From the NCBI GenBank assembly GCA_947652115.1, contig OX393571.1, forward strand, positions 477,173 through 541,172: a stretch of DNA of 64,000 bases. The letters run 5' to 3'. Under the pieces are notes generated by a model that saw only the letters and a list, made by a program, of their open reading frames with translations, was not told the origin of the DNA and ran no database searches. The stretch is from Blastomussa wellsi. Lineage: Eukaryota > Cnidaria > Anthozoa > Scleractinia > Plerogyridae. This document shows positions 47,191 to 60,200 of this stretch, piece by piece. How positions within the stretch are numbered: position 1 is the stretch's first letter; each line of letters opens with the position of its first letter. A program made the translations under genes and the position numbers.

Positions 47191-47257
47191 GAAGCGACAG
47201 AGAGTATTTCCACTGCCCCCTGGATGGGATGCTAGTCCATCGCAGGGTTACCCCCAA
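47191..47257. repeat. 3' fragment of the SINE family seen at 13545-13798
   Basis: GGCATGAAGCGACAGAGAGT, CCCCCTGGATGGGATGCTAG and GCAGGGTTACCC correspond to the tail of the SINE in FGGY; the tRNA head is absent. Confidence 0.7.
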
Positions 47258-47416
47258 TTTTAGTGTCACATATCATGGAAACACTCTCTAAAAACTACAA
47301 TCACACCTGACCATTTTTTCTGCTCAAAAGACTTCACAATCGGTAATAAATTTATCATTAAGAGTGTTGTACAATGTCAATGACCTCATGATAACCAAAG
47401 TTAGGACTATATTCAT

Positions 47417-47609
47417 TTAGTAAAATCCAACTAGTGTTCTATTATCAATGCTGTGTTCTGATTGGGTTGAGCTACTAACAGGCTATATGTTATAGCCCAC
47501 TAGTAGCGAAAGCGCCAGCTTCGAAAACCAAAACAATGGCAGCTGAATTGCGTTTTGCTGAAGTTTCGGACGAGTATTTGAGCTCATTATTAGATAAATA
47601 TATACTTTC

Positions 47610-47628
<19 letters not shown>
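47417..47628. repeat. inverted-repeat element
   Basis: TTAGTAAAATCCAACTAG at the left and CTAGTTGGATTTTACTAA at the right. The interior contains a partial palindrome (GGCTATATGTTATAGCC). Confidence 0.6.
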
Positions 47629-47646
<18 letters not shown>

Positions 47647-48116
47647 ACATGGCCTCTGAGTCAATCTCAGAGCCCAATCGGGCTGAAGGAATAATTGTTA
47701 AATATCCTGTTTATTATACAAGTCTGAACGAAAGCAGTGGACCATGTGACCCATGCACTGTCAAGATAGTTTTCTGGTCAAAATGCAGTCCCCAAGAGTT
47801 AACTAAGTATCCACGTTCATAAGGTTAGGCAGAGATGTTAAACAAAAGCAAAATGACAGCATAAATCAGAAGTAAATCCAAATATTAACATACATCAAGT
47901 GCACTGAATTCATATCAAACAATGTTACCATGATATGTTTTTAACCTAGTTTCAGATGGTGCAAAACTGTTTAATGTGCCCTTCAACATCACACAAACTC
48001 ATGTTTTACTGTCATCGATAAAATAATGTGATCACTGGTGAAGTTACAAAAACGATGGGTGGAAATCTACCAATCACAATCGACAGAGGTTCGCGCAACT
48101 TCTGTTTCCTGTGAGC

Positions 48117-48305
48117 TAGACTGTTCACAGCCACTCTGTTTTTTCAACGCAAAAGAAAGCACGCAAGCAAAAAACACAGAGAGCGAAGCGCTAGGGGGTG
48201 GGGGTGCCTCGCGTTTTGCACCGGACTCCAGTTCTCTCGCGATTCATTCACCGCGTTCGCCGATCGAGGAAAAATACGAAAAAATAGCGAACTGTGAACA
48301 GTCTA
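48117..48305. mobile_element. TAGACTG-family MITE with exact 9-bp target duplication
   Basis: Ends TAGACTGTTCACAGCC / GAACTGTGAACAGTCTA, flanked by CCTGTGAGC at 48108-48116 and 48306-48314. Same family as 29929-30175; confirms the target-site size. Confidence 0.85.
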
Positions 48306-48314
48306 CCTGTGAGC

Positions 48315-49409
48315 TTCCCCTGGATGACTGACAGCAGCAAAAAGCATAATCCTTGACTAGTTTGTGTGTTATGATGTTATGAAAGGCACAGTTGTTGAAA
48401 CATTTACCTACATGTAACTTCTTTTCACTCCATGTAGTACCATTCTCAATAAAAAAGGATTTCGTTTTTTTTTACTCCATTTTACTTAAACTGCCACTGA
48501 TGGCCATCTCCCTACAGTGATGAAGACATTTCTGTCCTGACCCTGTCAGCCCATGCACTTTACTGAAAAGCCGAGTCAAACAAGAATGAGAGCTGATGAC
48601 AGCGAACTCTCAAATGAGAAAAGAATCTCACGGACTGTCATGAAAAATCTGAGCATATTCAAACTCAACGAGAGCGCATGAGAGTTTCAGGCCAAATAGG
48701 AGCGAGAGTCTGAACTCTCATCAACTCTTATCTTCATTTGGCCAGGGATCTACAATCACTAACTCTTTTCAACGGCCAGTTCATTCGCGCTCAGGGTGAT
48801 CATTCAGTAGCGAGGTTCATGTACAGTGCAATAATCAAACATAATCACAATGGCCCAATTTAGGATATTTCACTTCAAGTAAGCATTTTATGGATTATGA
48901 TGTGCAACTGATCATTTAATTATTATTTTATAATAACTAAAGTATATAAAAGTACAACAGAACTTGGTCGTACAAAGATGAGCTCATGAATTCTATAATA
49001 AAGTAATCTTCTACGTACATGTATGACTTGCTGTCTTCTGTTTACCCTCGCATTACCCAATAAGTTTTACTTTAGTTAGTTTTCAAACTCATGAATATTA
49101 TTTTACATGTTCATGTACAATGTTCACGTACTTGAAAACATGTCAATCTCAAATACAAAATTAGAGAAAAGAAACTTAAAAGCCTTGAACAATGGTGTTA
49201 CAAACTTCATAAGTCAGAAAAAATAGTACTATCTTAGCCTTGAATTACGAAACTTAAAACAGTGCTAAAAATTCTCATGATCTCTGGTTCAGTTACATGA
49301 CCCATCAGTTGATACATGTACATAATAACAGTATTTTGACATGTTATATATCACTAAAATGAATACACATCACCACACAACACAAACACATTACTATCCT
49401 TTCCATGAA
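48315..49409. other. no gene; presumed 3' flank of the raver-type gene
   Basis: AT-rich sequence downstream of the raver stop codon (49410-49412, minus strand). Part of it is probably 3' UTR. No clear poly(A) hexamer was assigned. Confidence 0.4.
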
Positions 49410-52400
49410 TCAATATCGAAGCCGTTTACTGTTGTCATAGTAACTGGGAGGGCCTTGCTGATTATAGAGTCCTGTGTCTCCTTCTGCCGCTCTCTTTTGA
49501 CTCAGCTGTTGTGGAGCACCTGGCGCAACCTTAAATGATACACATCACACTCATTTATACCACAGAACTATACACCTACAATGTGTGCAAAGGGCTACAG
49601 CTTCATAGCTCTCTGGACACATTGCTTGCCTATAATGCTAGTATACATGTAACAGGCCTACAATTTGTGCAAAGGGCTACAGACTACATAGCTCTCTGGA
49701 CACATTGCTTACCTATAATGCTAGTATAACAGGCCTACAATGTGTTCAAAGGGGTACAGCTACTTTGCTCTCTGGACACATTGCTTACCTATAATGCTAG
49801 TATAACAGGCCTACAATGTGTGCAAAGGGGTACAGCTACTTTGCTCTCTGGACACATTGCTTACCTACAATGCTAGTATAACAGGCCTGCAATGTGTGCA
49901 AAGGGCTACAGCTACATACTCCTTTGCACAATAATATTAAATATTTTAGAATCCACCGACAATTTCTTTTCTACTACACTACACTCAAACTAAGATGCTA
50001 ATTCAAATATCACCCCGGCAGGCCTGTAGTATAATGGAGATTTTTGTACAACACTCCAGGATCTGATATAACTTTTTGGACTTGGTGCCAGCTGGCAACT
50101 TAACAATAAAATTTGGTCGCCAGCTGGCAATTTGCAGTTGCCAAACTTTGTCCTCCTTCAGGCAGTAGAACTCGCCACATCGTAGATTACAGTCGAACCT
50201 AGTGAAGCGTACCCCCCTAGAGTACATTAATGAATTGATTATTGGAAAATTGAACCTGTTATTCATTTCAGTGTTGCATTCAGTTTGAAAAGGAGCAGAT
50301 CAATTCTCAACTCAAAAGGCAATTTTTGAATTTCCCATTTGAATTTCCCATCTGAATTTGTCTGAGAGAGGTTTCCGAAGCTCGTGAATTCGGCCATGCA
50401 AGTTAGTTCCTTGCCGCCATTTTGAAAAGGAAACAATAATTCCATATAAGGAGCATCTCTTGTTCGCCTAGTCCAATCAAAACTTGACTTTGATTTGAGC
50501 ATTTATGTGCGCCTTTTCAAACCAAAAGCAATATTTGAAACAAATAACGCGTTCAATTTTCCAATAATTAATTCATCAATGTACTCTAGGGGGTACGCTT
50601 CACTTGGTTTGACTGTAACACGAAACCCCCTCTCAATCCTATTTCAGAATTAGCGACAAGATTAAAAGCCAGTTGTTGGCAAGGGGATCTAAATTTTATG
50701 TCTGTAATCACATTGGCTACCAGGCAATTTCAGAATCTGCCCTTACCCACCAACTTATCCCAGCGAATGCATACAATTTATATGACTGTACAATCCAATA
50801 GCAGTGTTTCATGAGCTTACTAGTTGTTGCAGTTGTTGACTGTTATACACAACTGGAGGAGCAGAATGCTGCGGAACCACACTGGCATTGGGGTTATAAC
50901 CTGCCTGATCAGTGCTGGGTACAGCCACTGAAGGGAACCCCTGTTGACCTCCGCTGGTAGACAAGTCCATTAATGCAGGGTACATGCCTGGCTGCTGCAT
51001 CTGAGGCTGTTGCTGGAACTGTTGTGGCTGCTGTTGTTGCATCTGATAAAACAAAACATTGAACAAATGGCAGTCAAAAATTTACCTGGCATAACCAAGT
51101 ACCTCCTTTAAGCTCAAATAAGCTTATTAAGCTTTAAGTTGTGGGGGGGGGGGGGGGGGGTTAGTTCATTGGCAAATAAGCACAAACTATTTAACAATTA
51201 GACTACTTGCCCTCGTTTTCTATGAGCGATAGTCAACTCGGCACAGTTTTAGTAGAAACCCTAAGGGTTACATTCCAAAAGCTACAATTTTTAAGTATTT
51301 TTTGAGCCAATAATAAAAAAGATCTTGCATTCAAAGAGCAGCTCGAGCGCGATCGTTTTCTATCGGCAACTAGAAAACAGTGGGAGAATCATTAACACCA
51401 TCAACAGACCTGTGGCTGTTGGTATTGGTAATAGACTACAGTTTCTGCACTGGGTGCCACTGCTTGTTGCGGCTGGTAATGTTGATTTTGCTGAAATTGT
51501 CCATACACTCCACTGGTAGGTACACTCATTAAAGGTTGGGTAGCAGGCACTTGCTGTTCAGACTGAGGCCACTGAGATCCTCCTAAAGATGTCACTGAGT
51601 GATAATTATAATGGAAATCATTTTTCAAATGACTGGCAAAAGGATTATAATATTACGAAAAATAGCAAGTTAGACCCTACAGTGGTTAATTATAAGGAGA
51701 TGAGATAGTCTTAGGATAGTGTGCAAGACTCTGGAACAGGCAGTTTGGATTGGCACCTCAGCTGGGTTCACTGCTCGTCGTGTTCTTGGGTAAGACTACT
51801 CACTCTTACAATGCCTTTCTCCAACCATTTTCTGACACATTTAATGTTGGCGGTAATACTTTTACCTACAGTCGTAATTATTATTTTATTGAGCATCACT
51901 GAAATGTAATGTACATGTATGTAGAGACAATTATATTATGATAATATCTTAAATAGGCCTGCAATCTGTACAAGGACAGGTACATTGTACATTGTGTAAT
52001 CTACCTTAACTATACAGGTCTATATTTTCCAGTAGTTGAGTCAAGTCAATATTTCCACAATCGGACAAAACAAGCTGATAACTAGAGCAGGGATGTCACC
52101 AAGGGCCGGGGCCTGGGGAATTCCCCTGGCTACTACGAGTTTGAGCCCCAACTAATTCATACATTTTACATCTTTGTACTTTTTACTTAATTTACTTTAG
52201 ATGCAGGTCCACATCAGCATTTTGCTGCTTCTGTATATAATTCAACCTGCTTTACCAAATAAATGTATGTATGTATGTATGTATGTAACCAAAACACTGG
52301 AAAGTGAAAAATACATCAAACAACATAAACCCCTGACTAGTTTTTTACTCTCCCCACCTTCTCGAAAAATTAGTGACAGCCCTGCTAGTGTCTGAAATAC

Positions 52401-54209
52401 CTTGCATGGGTGTGTTTTGAGTGATCGGAGTGGACACTGCTACACTTCCAGCAGCTGACGGCACCTGTTGGTACCATTGATACTGTGGCGTCTGAGGGGT
52501 TACCATGGGTACAGGAGTGGGTTGTGATGGGGTCTGAATAACAGTTCCTGGTTGAACGGCTCCCACAGGCAACTGGACAACAGGCTGCTGTCCTGGTATC
52601 TGACCTGCTGTTGTATACTGTGGCTGGAATATGGAGAACAGTATTAGTGACTTCAAATGCATTAGGCACTAATCACATACTTTACATGAAGTAATAAATG
52701 CACTTTACCTGTAGAGGTTGAGTCTGGGTGTCCTGTGGTGCATAATATGCAGTTTGTTGAGTTGGGTCGGCTGGGAGTACAACATACCCAGAACTCACTA
52801 CAGTATTAGCAGGTGGGTCACCTGGAGTCTAGCAGTAACAAATGCCAACAGTCAATGTACTATTAAAAAAAATGTCAAAACACACGCTGTGCGGGCCGCA
52901 AAGGCCCTGAAGCTGATTGGTTCATGCGATAAATTTAAACCAATCAGATTATGCTCAGACTGTTTGAAGCGGGAAAACATCGAGGTGCGTATGACCGAAC
53001 AACAGGCTTTGAAGTTTAGTTTCACACAAAACGCATAGTTTTCAGAAAGAAAAATCAGTCTACTATACTTGTTATAAATGGGAATACAGACAAAAAATCT
53101 GGATTTAGACTTGAAGATAGACTAGAAGCAAGAGCATGATCCAGAAGAAACAAGGAAAGCAAGTTCTTGTCATCTTTACAAGAAGCGAAACGTAGTTAAC
53201 TTGATTGAAGTACTGTAGGAATTTTACTTCTACCATCAACTGGAAATTGTAAGTTCGTTAAATATTATGATTATCTACGAGTTCTTAACTTATTGGCGAT
53301 TGATTTGAATTTGTAGCTATATCGGCAAAGTTCTGAACCTATGCAAAACATATCAGTCCGGCTTTTACAGTTATAACATTTTCAGCGTGAAGTAAGTTCT
53401 TACTTGTATTCTTGAAAACGTTATTAAATTTGTGAGTCACCAGGATGTTATTTGGCCTTGTATATTGATAATAATGACATTAATATGACTTTTATTGGGA
53501 ATATTGTTTATTGGCACCCTTGTAGTGTCATTTGCGACCCTCGCGCTTCGCGCTCGGGCCGCAAATGACACTACACGGGTGCCAATAACCAATAATCCCT
53601 CAAAATGTCATGTTAATACCTATTATACACATGCACCTCAAAAGTCATTAATTTTTGTTTTGAAGTTAGATCTGAACATCTAAAACTATCAATTCAAGAG
53701 GGGGTAGTAAGAGCCCAATTAAGTGAATTTCTGGTAAAGTATGTAGCAAACCCAGGGTAACTGGATTTGAGTTTAAGATATTGGGATATTTACTGATATT
53801 TCCTTACAATTTGTTGTATTCCAGGCAGTCCATATTGTGTTGTATTAAAATCAGTTTGCGGCCCAGCCATAGCAGTAGCAGGAGTCACACCAGGAGCGGG
53901 TGTCGCCATGAGTGGAGCTGGATCAGGTGGAGCCGCCTGTGAGACTATGGCTTGTGCGGCCGGCACAGCAGCAGCACCTGTCGCATACATCACCGGATTG
54001 TTGGGAATCTGTTGAGTAGGTACCATGACTGGCTGCTGGGGTGTCTGTGGAATTACAGCCACTTGGGCCTGTCCTCCCAGCAGGGTATTGGGATACGACA
54101 TCATGGGTGCACCTGGGACGGTCTGAACTTGCATCTGTTGTTAGTTAAAATAGCCGCACACATTTGTTTCACATAACTTGCATGTACTCCTGCGTCGCTG
54201 GTCATTAAT

Positions 54210-54246
<37 letters not shown>

Positions 54247-57200
54247 TTTAAACAGGGATCGATCTCACATGAAGTGGTTTTCAGAATGGCCCTGTAGAGA
54301 AACATTATATTATAACTATACAAGACTATGCTAGTAAGCGTATTAAGGCATGCATTCAAATGTCTTTTTGAAAAGTAAAATAGACTTAGTTTCCTGTATT
54401 TCAGGACTTAATAATCTGTTGGCTCTTCCATTTTATATGATAACCAAATCAATGCGAGTGCTATGATTGGTCAATCAGCTATGGTTTATTGTGCCAGTAA
54501 ACTCGTGGAAAAATCGCATATTTTCTTAATTATTATATAAAAGCAATAGTAACAGCAGGTCTACATGTACATGTAAAGAGGCGCATTGAATGTGTCACAC
54601 TGCCAACCTACCAATTGAGGTACTGCAGCTCTAGGCCCTTGAGGTTGGGATGGCACTATCACCCCTTGCTGCTGAGAAGGAGCAGGTGCCAACACCTCCT
54701 GCTGCTGTGGCGTCATGGCTCGAGTGGCAGTTTGACCAAACACTCCTGGATCGGCTACTGGAGCAAACCCACCTCCTGCCATTGGTTCACCCATAAGGGT
54801 GGGTATGGTGTCATTCATGGGTTGCTGTGAGGGGTCAATACCACCTGGACCAGCCTGATAATAAGTGTACGTTAGAGCAAAGCTACATCAAGGATTAATT
54901 AACACAGTCTGGTGTCAGATTACAAAGTACTTAGCAGGTGTTTAAATTACTCAAAATTAATTGATTTTATAATTGTGTTCACAAACAATAAACTGGCCCA
55001 AAGGTACACGCAATCAGACAATAAAATCCCCTGGGACCTGCATCATACCTGCAACTGCTCGGGGAAGTAGGCCATCCCGTCAGGCTGCTCTCCAAAGTCC
55101 ATTAAAGGTCGTGGCTGCATGACTCCTCCCCTAGGTGCCATGGGCCTCACGCCTGGTGGGCCCCCAGGCACACCCATACCAGCAAAGCCCCTGGGTCCTA
55201 ATCACAACCAACAGAGTCAATTTCAATATATCTTATGTAAACCCATCACTCAGCACTAGAAAAACCTAATTGTATATGTACATTAGAACAGTTCAGTAGA
55301 ACTTCTGAAGAAGCTCCCTGCAAATAATCCATGACAATCTCATATTCACGAGTACCGTATCTTACCTGCATGTCTCATCATGGGTCTTGTTCCTGGGGGC
55401 CTGCCAAGAAGGGGCCTGGGTCCATGACCAAGCACAGCACCTCTTGCACCCCCTGGACCTGGAGAGGGTCCCCGGTGTCTCGCCCCCATAAGCCTTGCAC
55501 CCTGGAAATACCATAGCATAAAATATTATTTAACACATTTTTAAATCACTGTAAGAAAGAAGCCCTGAGCTCACAAATACCAGTAGATTTTTTTATTCCA
55601 CTTTTCATACATTTCTGAAGTCTGTGAATTTTGAAAGAGGGGACAAAAGTGAGTGAGTTCTTGTCAAATCTGTTACAGTACATGTACCAATAATCTTGTG
55701 TTCCTTCAGTGACACAAATAAATGAACAATCAATTGAAACTTCATTGCTCTTACCGGGTGACCAGGTCTCCTAAGTGGCCTTGGCGGTCTTCCTGGATGA
55801 CCTCGCGACATTTGCTGCCAAGGTTCTGATCCCATAAGAGGGCGTGGTGCCATAAGAGGACGGGGCCCCATCACATCTGCACCCTGAGGTGCATGAGGAG
55901 AAAGGCCCCTGGGACGGGAGCCAATTTGTGATTGACCTCCCTAAATATAAAAGCAAACATGCAATATTAGGCTTCTGTGGCTTTTCAATATAGAACTTTT
56001 AATTTTTGAAAGACAACAGTTAATTATTTTTGTGCCAAATATTGATCCCAAAATTACTCATACCACATTTGTGTTTTGATGTCCACCAAGTATGCTTGCC
56101 CCAGTCCTCCCTGGAGTCCCATAAGCCACTCGGACATTGGTCCCTTCCAACAATGCGCCATTGTGTGCCTTTTGTCCTCTTTCAGCCTCTTCTGCAGTAA
56201 CATAATCAACAAAGGCAAATCCCCGAGATATACCATTTTGATTGACTGCCACCTTTAACACATAAATAAAGAATATTAGTTACAAAGTATCATTGATCAC
56301 ATAGAACAATGCTTCTTACCCCAATTGGTAAGGGTAGCCAGGCAAGTTGCCAGTACATTACAGAAAATTCAAACTACAACCGTATGGTATTACCCAGCCA
56401 TATCTGTGTATTGGGAGTGTAATTCAAACTCACTGGTTTTTTGGTAATCACTTTTTTCATGTCTCACCTGGATCAATGGCAGTTTTCCTAGCCTATAACC
56501 TCTGTCTCATTAAAGGGACACTGTCATGTCTGATATATCTTATTTTAATAAGTATGGCTTGTAGCTTGCTGTAATTGTGTTTTATTGTCTTGCAATAGGA
56601 GGAGAAAAATGCTAAAATTGGTGAAAGCAAAGAAATACATGTATCAACTAAGAAAAAATAACCACTAAAAGATTCAAAATTTCACCAGCATTTGATGAAT
56701 TGCAATCCACTTCCATTCTTGTAATCCTGTAAAACGTCCCCAAAAAACCTGTTCTATCTTGCTCGGTGAAATCTTTTTATCAAATTTATTTGTGTATTTG
56801 GTGTCATTTGGCACAATGATATGGAAATTAGAACATAAAAACTTTTATAATCAGGCGTGACAGTGTCCCTTTAAAGCTCATGATTTTATGTGATTTTATT
56901 TTACATGTTTCATTTACCTGAGCAAATGTAACTGTCCCGCTCTGACTGAACAAATCTCTCAGGACTTCCCCATTAACAAAATCCCGAGGCAGTCTATCCA
57001 CAAACAGTGTCGTTGAGTGCAAATCTTCGTAAGTCAACAGATTAGGTTCAGCAAAGTTCACTCTTAATATTCTTCCTCCAACATACTTTGAGCCTGTACT
57101 CATCAACTGCTGTTTAGCTAGAGAAGCAGACTCCCTATTTATGTAGTCCACAAACCCATAACCTTTACTCTCACCAGTCAACAAACTTCGCACAAGAAAT

Positions 57201-60200
57201 ATTCTCTCTATTGGTCCAAAAGGGCTCATCAAGTTCCTAAACTGCTCATCAGTGAATTCAAAAGGCAAATTACCAACAAACAAGAAACTGTCGGGTGGCG
57301 CAATGGACACGCCAACAACATAACCACGAAAATTCTGACCATTTAGAGATTTGATAGCATTTATAGCTTGTTCTGGAGTTCTAAGGAGAATGTGTGCTGA
57401 AAATAAATAAATAAAACCAGTGAGATTTAGCTATGTAGACAATTAGTCTCAATCAAAACAGAGCATTATGCAGGACCTGATATTTTGCGCTGTCGCGAAC
57501 CCGCGAAATTAAGGTACCGTACTTGGCTATAAGACGCACCCCCAACTTGGAAAAGTAATAATGCAAATTCCAAAACTGAAAATTATGTGAAAGTACTTAG
57601 TTATAAGACGCAACTAGAATTCAGAGTTCAAATATACCTGTGTGTTGCTGAATTAAAGGATCATGTGCAATTATCTTTGCACAAACATGCCAACTTTATT
57701 TTTAACCGCAAACAAAAGTGGAAAAATCACACATTTAAGATATACATGTATGCGAAAACAAAAGTTGCAAACTCACACATCTAATGATAAACATAAAATG
57801 CATACACAGCAATATAGACGAAAGGCCAATGTCGTTCGAACTGCCGGCCACTGAATCTGGCAGTTTACCAGGATGTGGTGCCGATAAGCACAATTTCAAT
57901 TCAAGGTTGCAGTGAAAGCGAACGACGAGAAAATTTCACCAAAGGCCATATTTAAAGGTGTTTGATAGCTGAACATCAACGTGCCACAAAGTCTCAGTTC
58001 ACAAAGAAGGGCTGGATGGATGAAGAAGGTAAGCATTATTTCCACATCGTAAATTCTTCGTGGGATCTTTTCGATAAAGAGAAGCGAACAAATAATTTCT
58101 CAGAAACGAGGTTCGAATTTCATTGTTGACGTATTGTGTTACTGAGAACGTGTTCTTTTGCACGTATGCAAATTTTAGTTTGTTTGGTTTTCGCCGTGCG
58201 ATCGATCGTTGCTCGATACATGGAGCCGTTCAAGTGGAGTTAATTCATCGCAATGTTCTTTGCACAATAGACCAGAAAGCTCTTCTCGCATGGGATTCCT
58301 TCAGTGGACATTCGACAGACACTGTGACTTGGCAAAATGAGTTCGACACGGGTAGCGAGCAGGAAGACCAGCAGCCATCTTTCTTCAAGATAAAAGGGTT
58401 CTTTTCAGAACCACTCCAACAGCTCTTTTTAGAGCCACCCTGGTTCTTTTTCAGAACCAGCAAATCTAAAATAGTCAATAACCAACTTGAAGTGTCTTTT
58501 ATTTATCTCGTTTTAATTGTAAGTTCAGATAAAATTGTGGTCTTTGGTTTTTGTTTCGTGAAAATATTTAGCGAAAAGACGCACCCCAATTTCAGGAGTA
58601 ACTTGCATAGGAAAAATAATTTTTTTGTGAAAAAACAGTGCGCCTTATAACCGAAAAACTACGGTATAGCCGCGAAATCCCGCAAAATTCGCTGCAAATC
58701 CTACCAAATACTTATCTTGACTATTGGGGCTGTTTACTTGCTGTAAACTTGTAAATTTGTCTTTAAATTTTGTCACTGCCACGAGTAAACAACGTACCAA
58801 AAACTACCAGACGTTCTAAGATTAATGTTGCGAAAAACTGGGCACTGGCCACAATGTGAAGACTTTTCGTTGGACTATACGGAGTGTGAAGGGAAACTGC
58901 TGTCTGCGGTAATGCAGGCACACGTGTACTCATACGTGGAGGACACGATCAAGTTTAGACTTCACAAATGGATTGAACCTTAAAGCAACAGAAGAGAGCG
59001 AGGACGGAAAATAAATTTATTGCGTTGCTGTTTTCGGCTCTAAACTGCAGCTGAAAAAGGAGGATAACAGTTTCCTTCAGAACTGTGTTGGAGGAACTTT
59101 TGTGTTTTCTTTCTTGCCCTGAATTTCTCGAAATCCCCACGAAATCGGCCATTTTCTCCGCAAATTTGTCTCTGCAAATCCCGCGAAATTTGGCTTTTTT
59201 CCCGCAAATTATCAGAAGCCCTGATTATGACATTATTACACTGTACATGTAATTTATACTGTACATGCGATACCTGTATTCTTTTCTATTCTGAGATCCA
59301 CAACATCAAAGCCATTAAGGAAATTTTCTTTTAAATCCTGTAAAAACAATACTCAAGTTAACATCCTGTGCACTATAACAATTATTCATGAAGAAAAAGT
59401 AAAAACACTTTCCAGACACTCTGTCAATTACCTTTGTAGCTCCCCACCCCCCTTTCCCTACTACTCATTACTAAACCCAGTGCTCGAAATTAGAAAAAAA
59501 TCTGGGTTGTCCTTATGGCAAATGCCATACAAATCGGGCAACCAGCCCATTATTTTTCCTAAAAACTGGTTGCCCAAACAATGAGGCAACCACTTATTTC
59601 GAGCACTGTATATTCCAAACCACTCAGGTCAGTTGGATCCAAAACAAACACTACCTACCTTCTCAGAAATATTCAAAAGATCAAAGAATGCCTACAGAGC
59701 TACTACCAGAAATGACTTTGGAAGCACCTTCAGAAAATCTTGTTTACTGGGGGGAGGGGGAGGGGGTGGATATACAATGGAATGGCCCTAACTGAACAAT
59801 ACTGGCCATGTTGGTTCTTGTTACCAGATCGAGGCTGCTAACATAAAAAATACTAACCTCTGACCAGTTTTGACTGTTATTTGGGTAGAAGTCTGTCCCG
59901 ACTTTCCAGTCGAATGGATGGGAGAAAAAAGACCCTAGGAGACTCCTGTTCTAGTACGAAATTGTCTCTGATTTACATTGTAAGCTTACAAGCATACCAA
60001 GACAATGAGAATCTAGCGATTTATCAAAAGTTACTCGCTACTTTATTCTAGACAAAGGATTATGGGGACTAGAATGGTTTTCTTGGTAAAGCCCTATTAA
60101 ATAGCGCAAGTTGTTCAAATGAGATATACACATGTATATATATATATAACTATATACATGTATGTAGGTTAAAGCATTCAGCACACATGACTAAACTGTG

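Noticed and set aside
49571..49920. CRISPR-like array
   Set aside because: Whole ~74-bp units are repeated with no unique spacers, in an intron of an animal gene.
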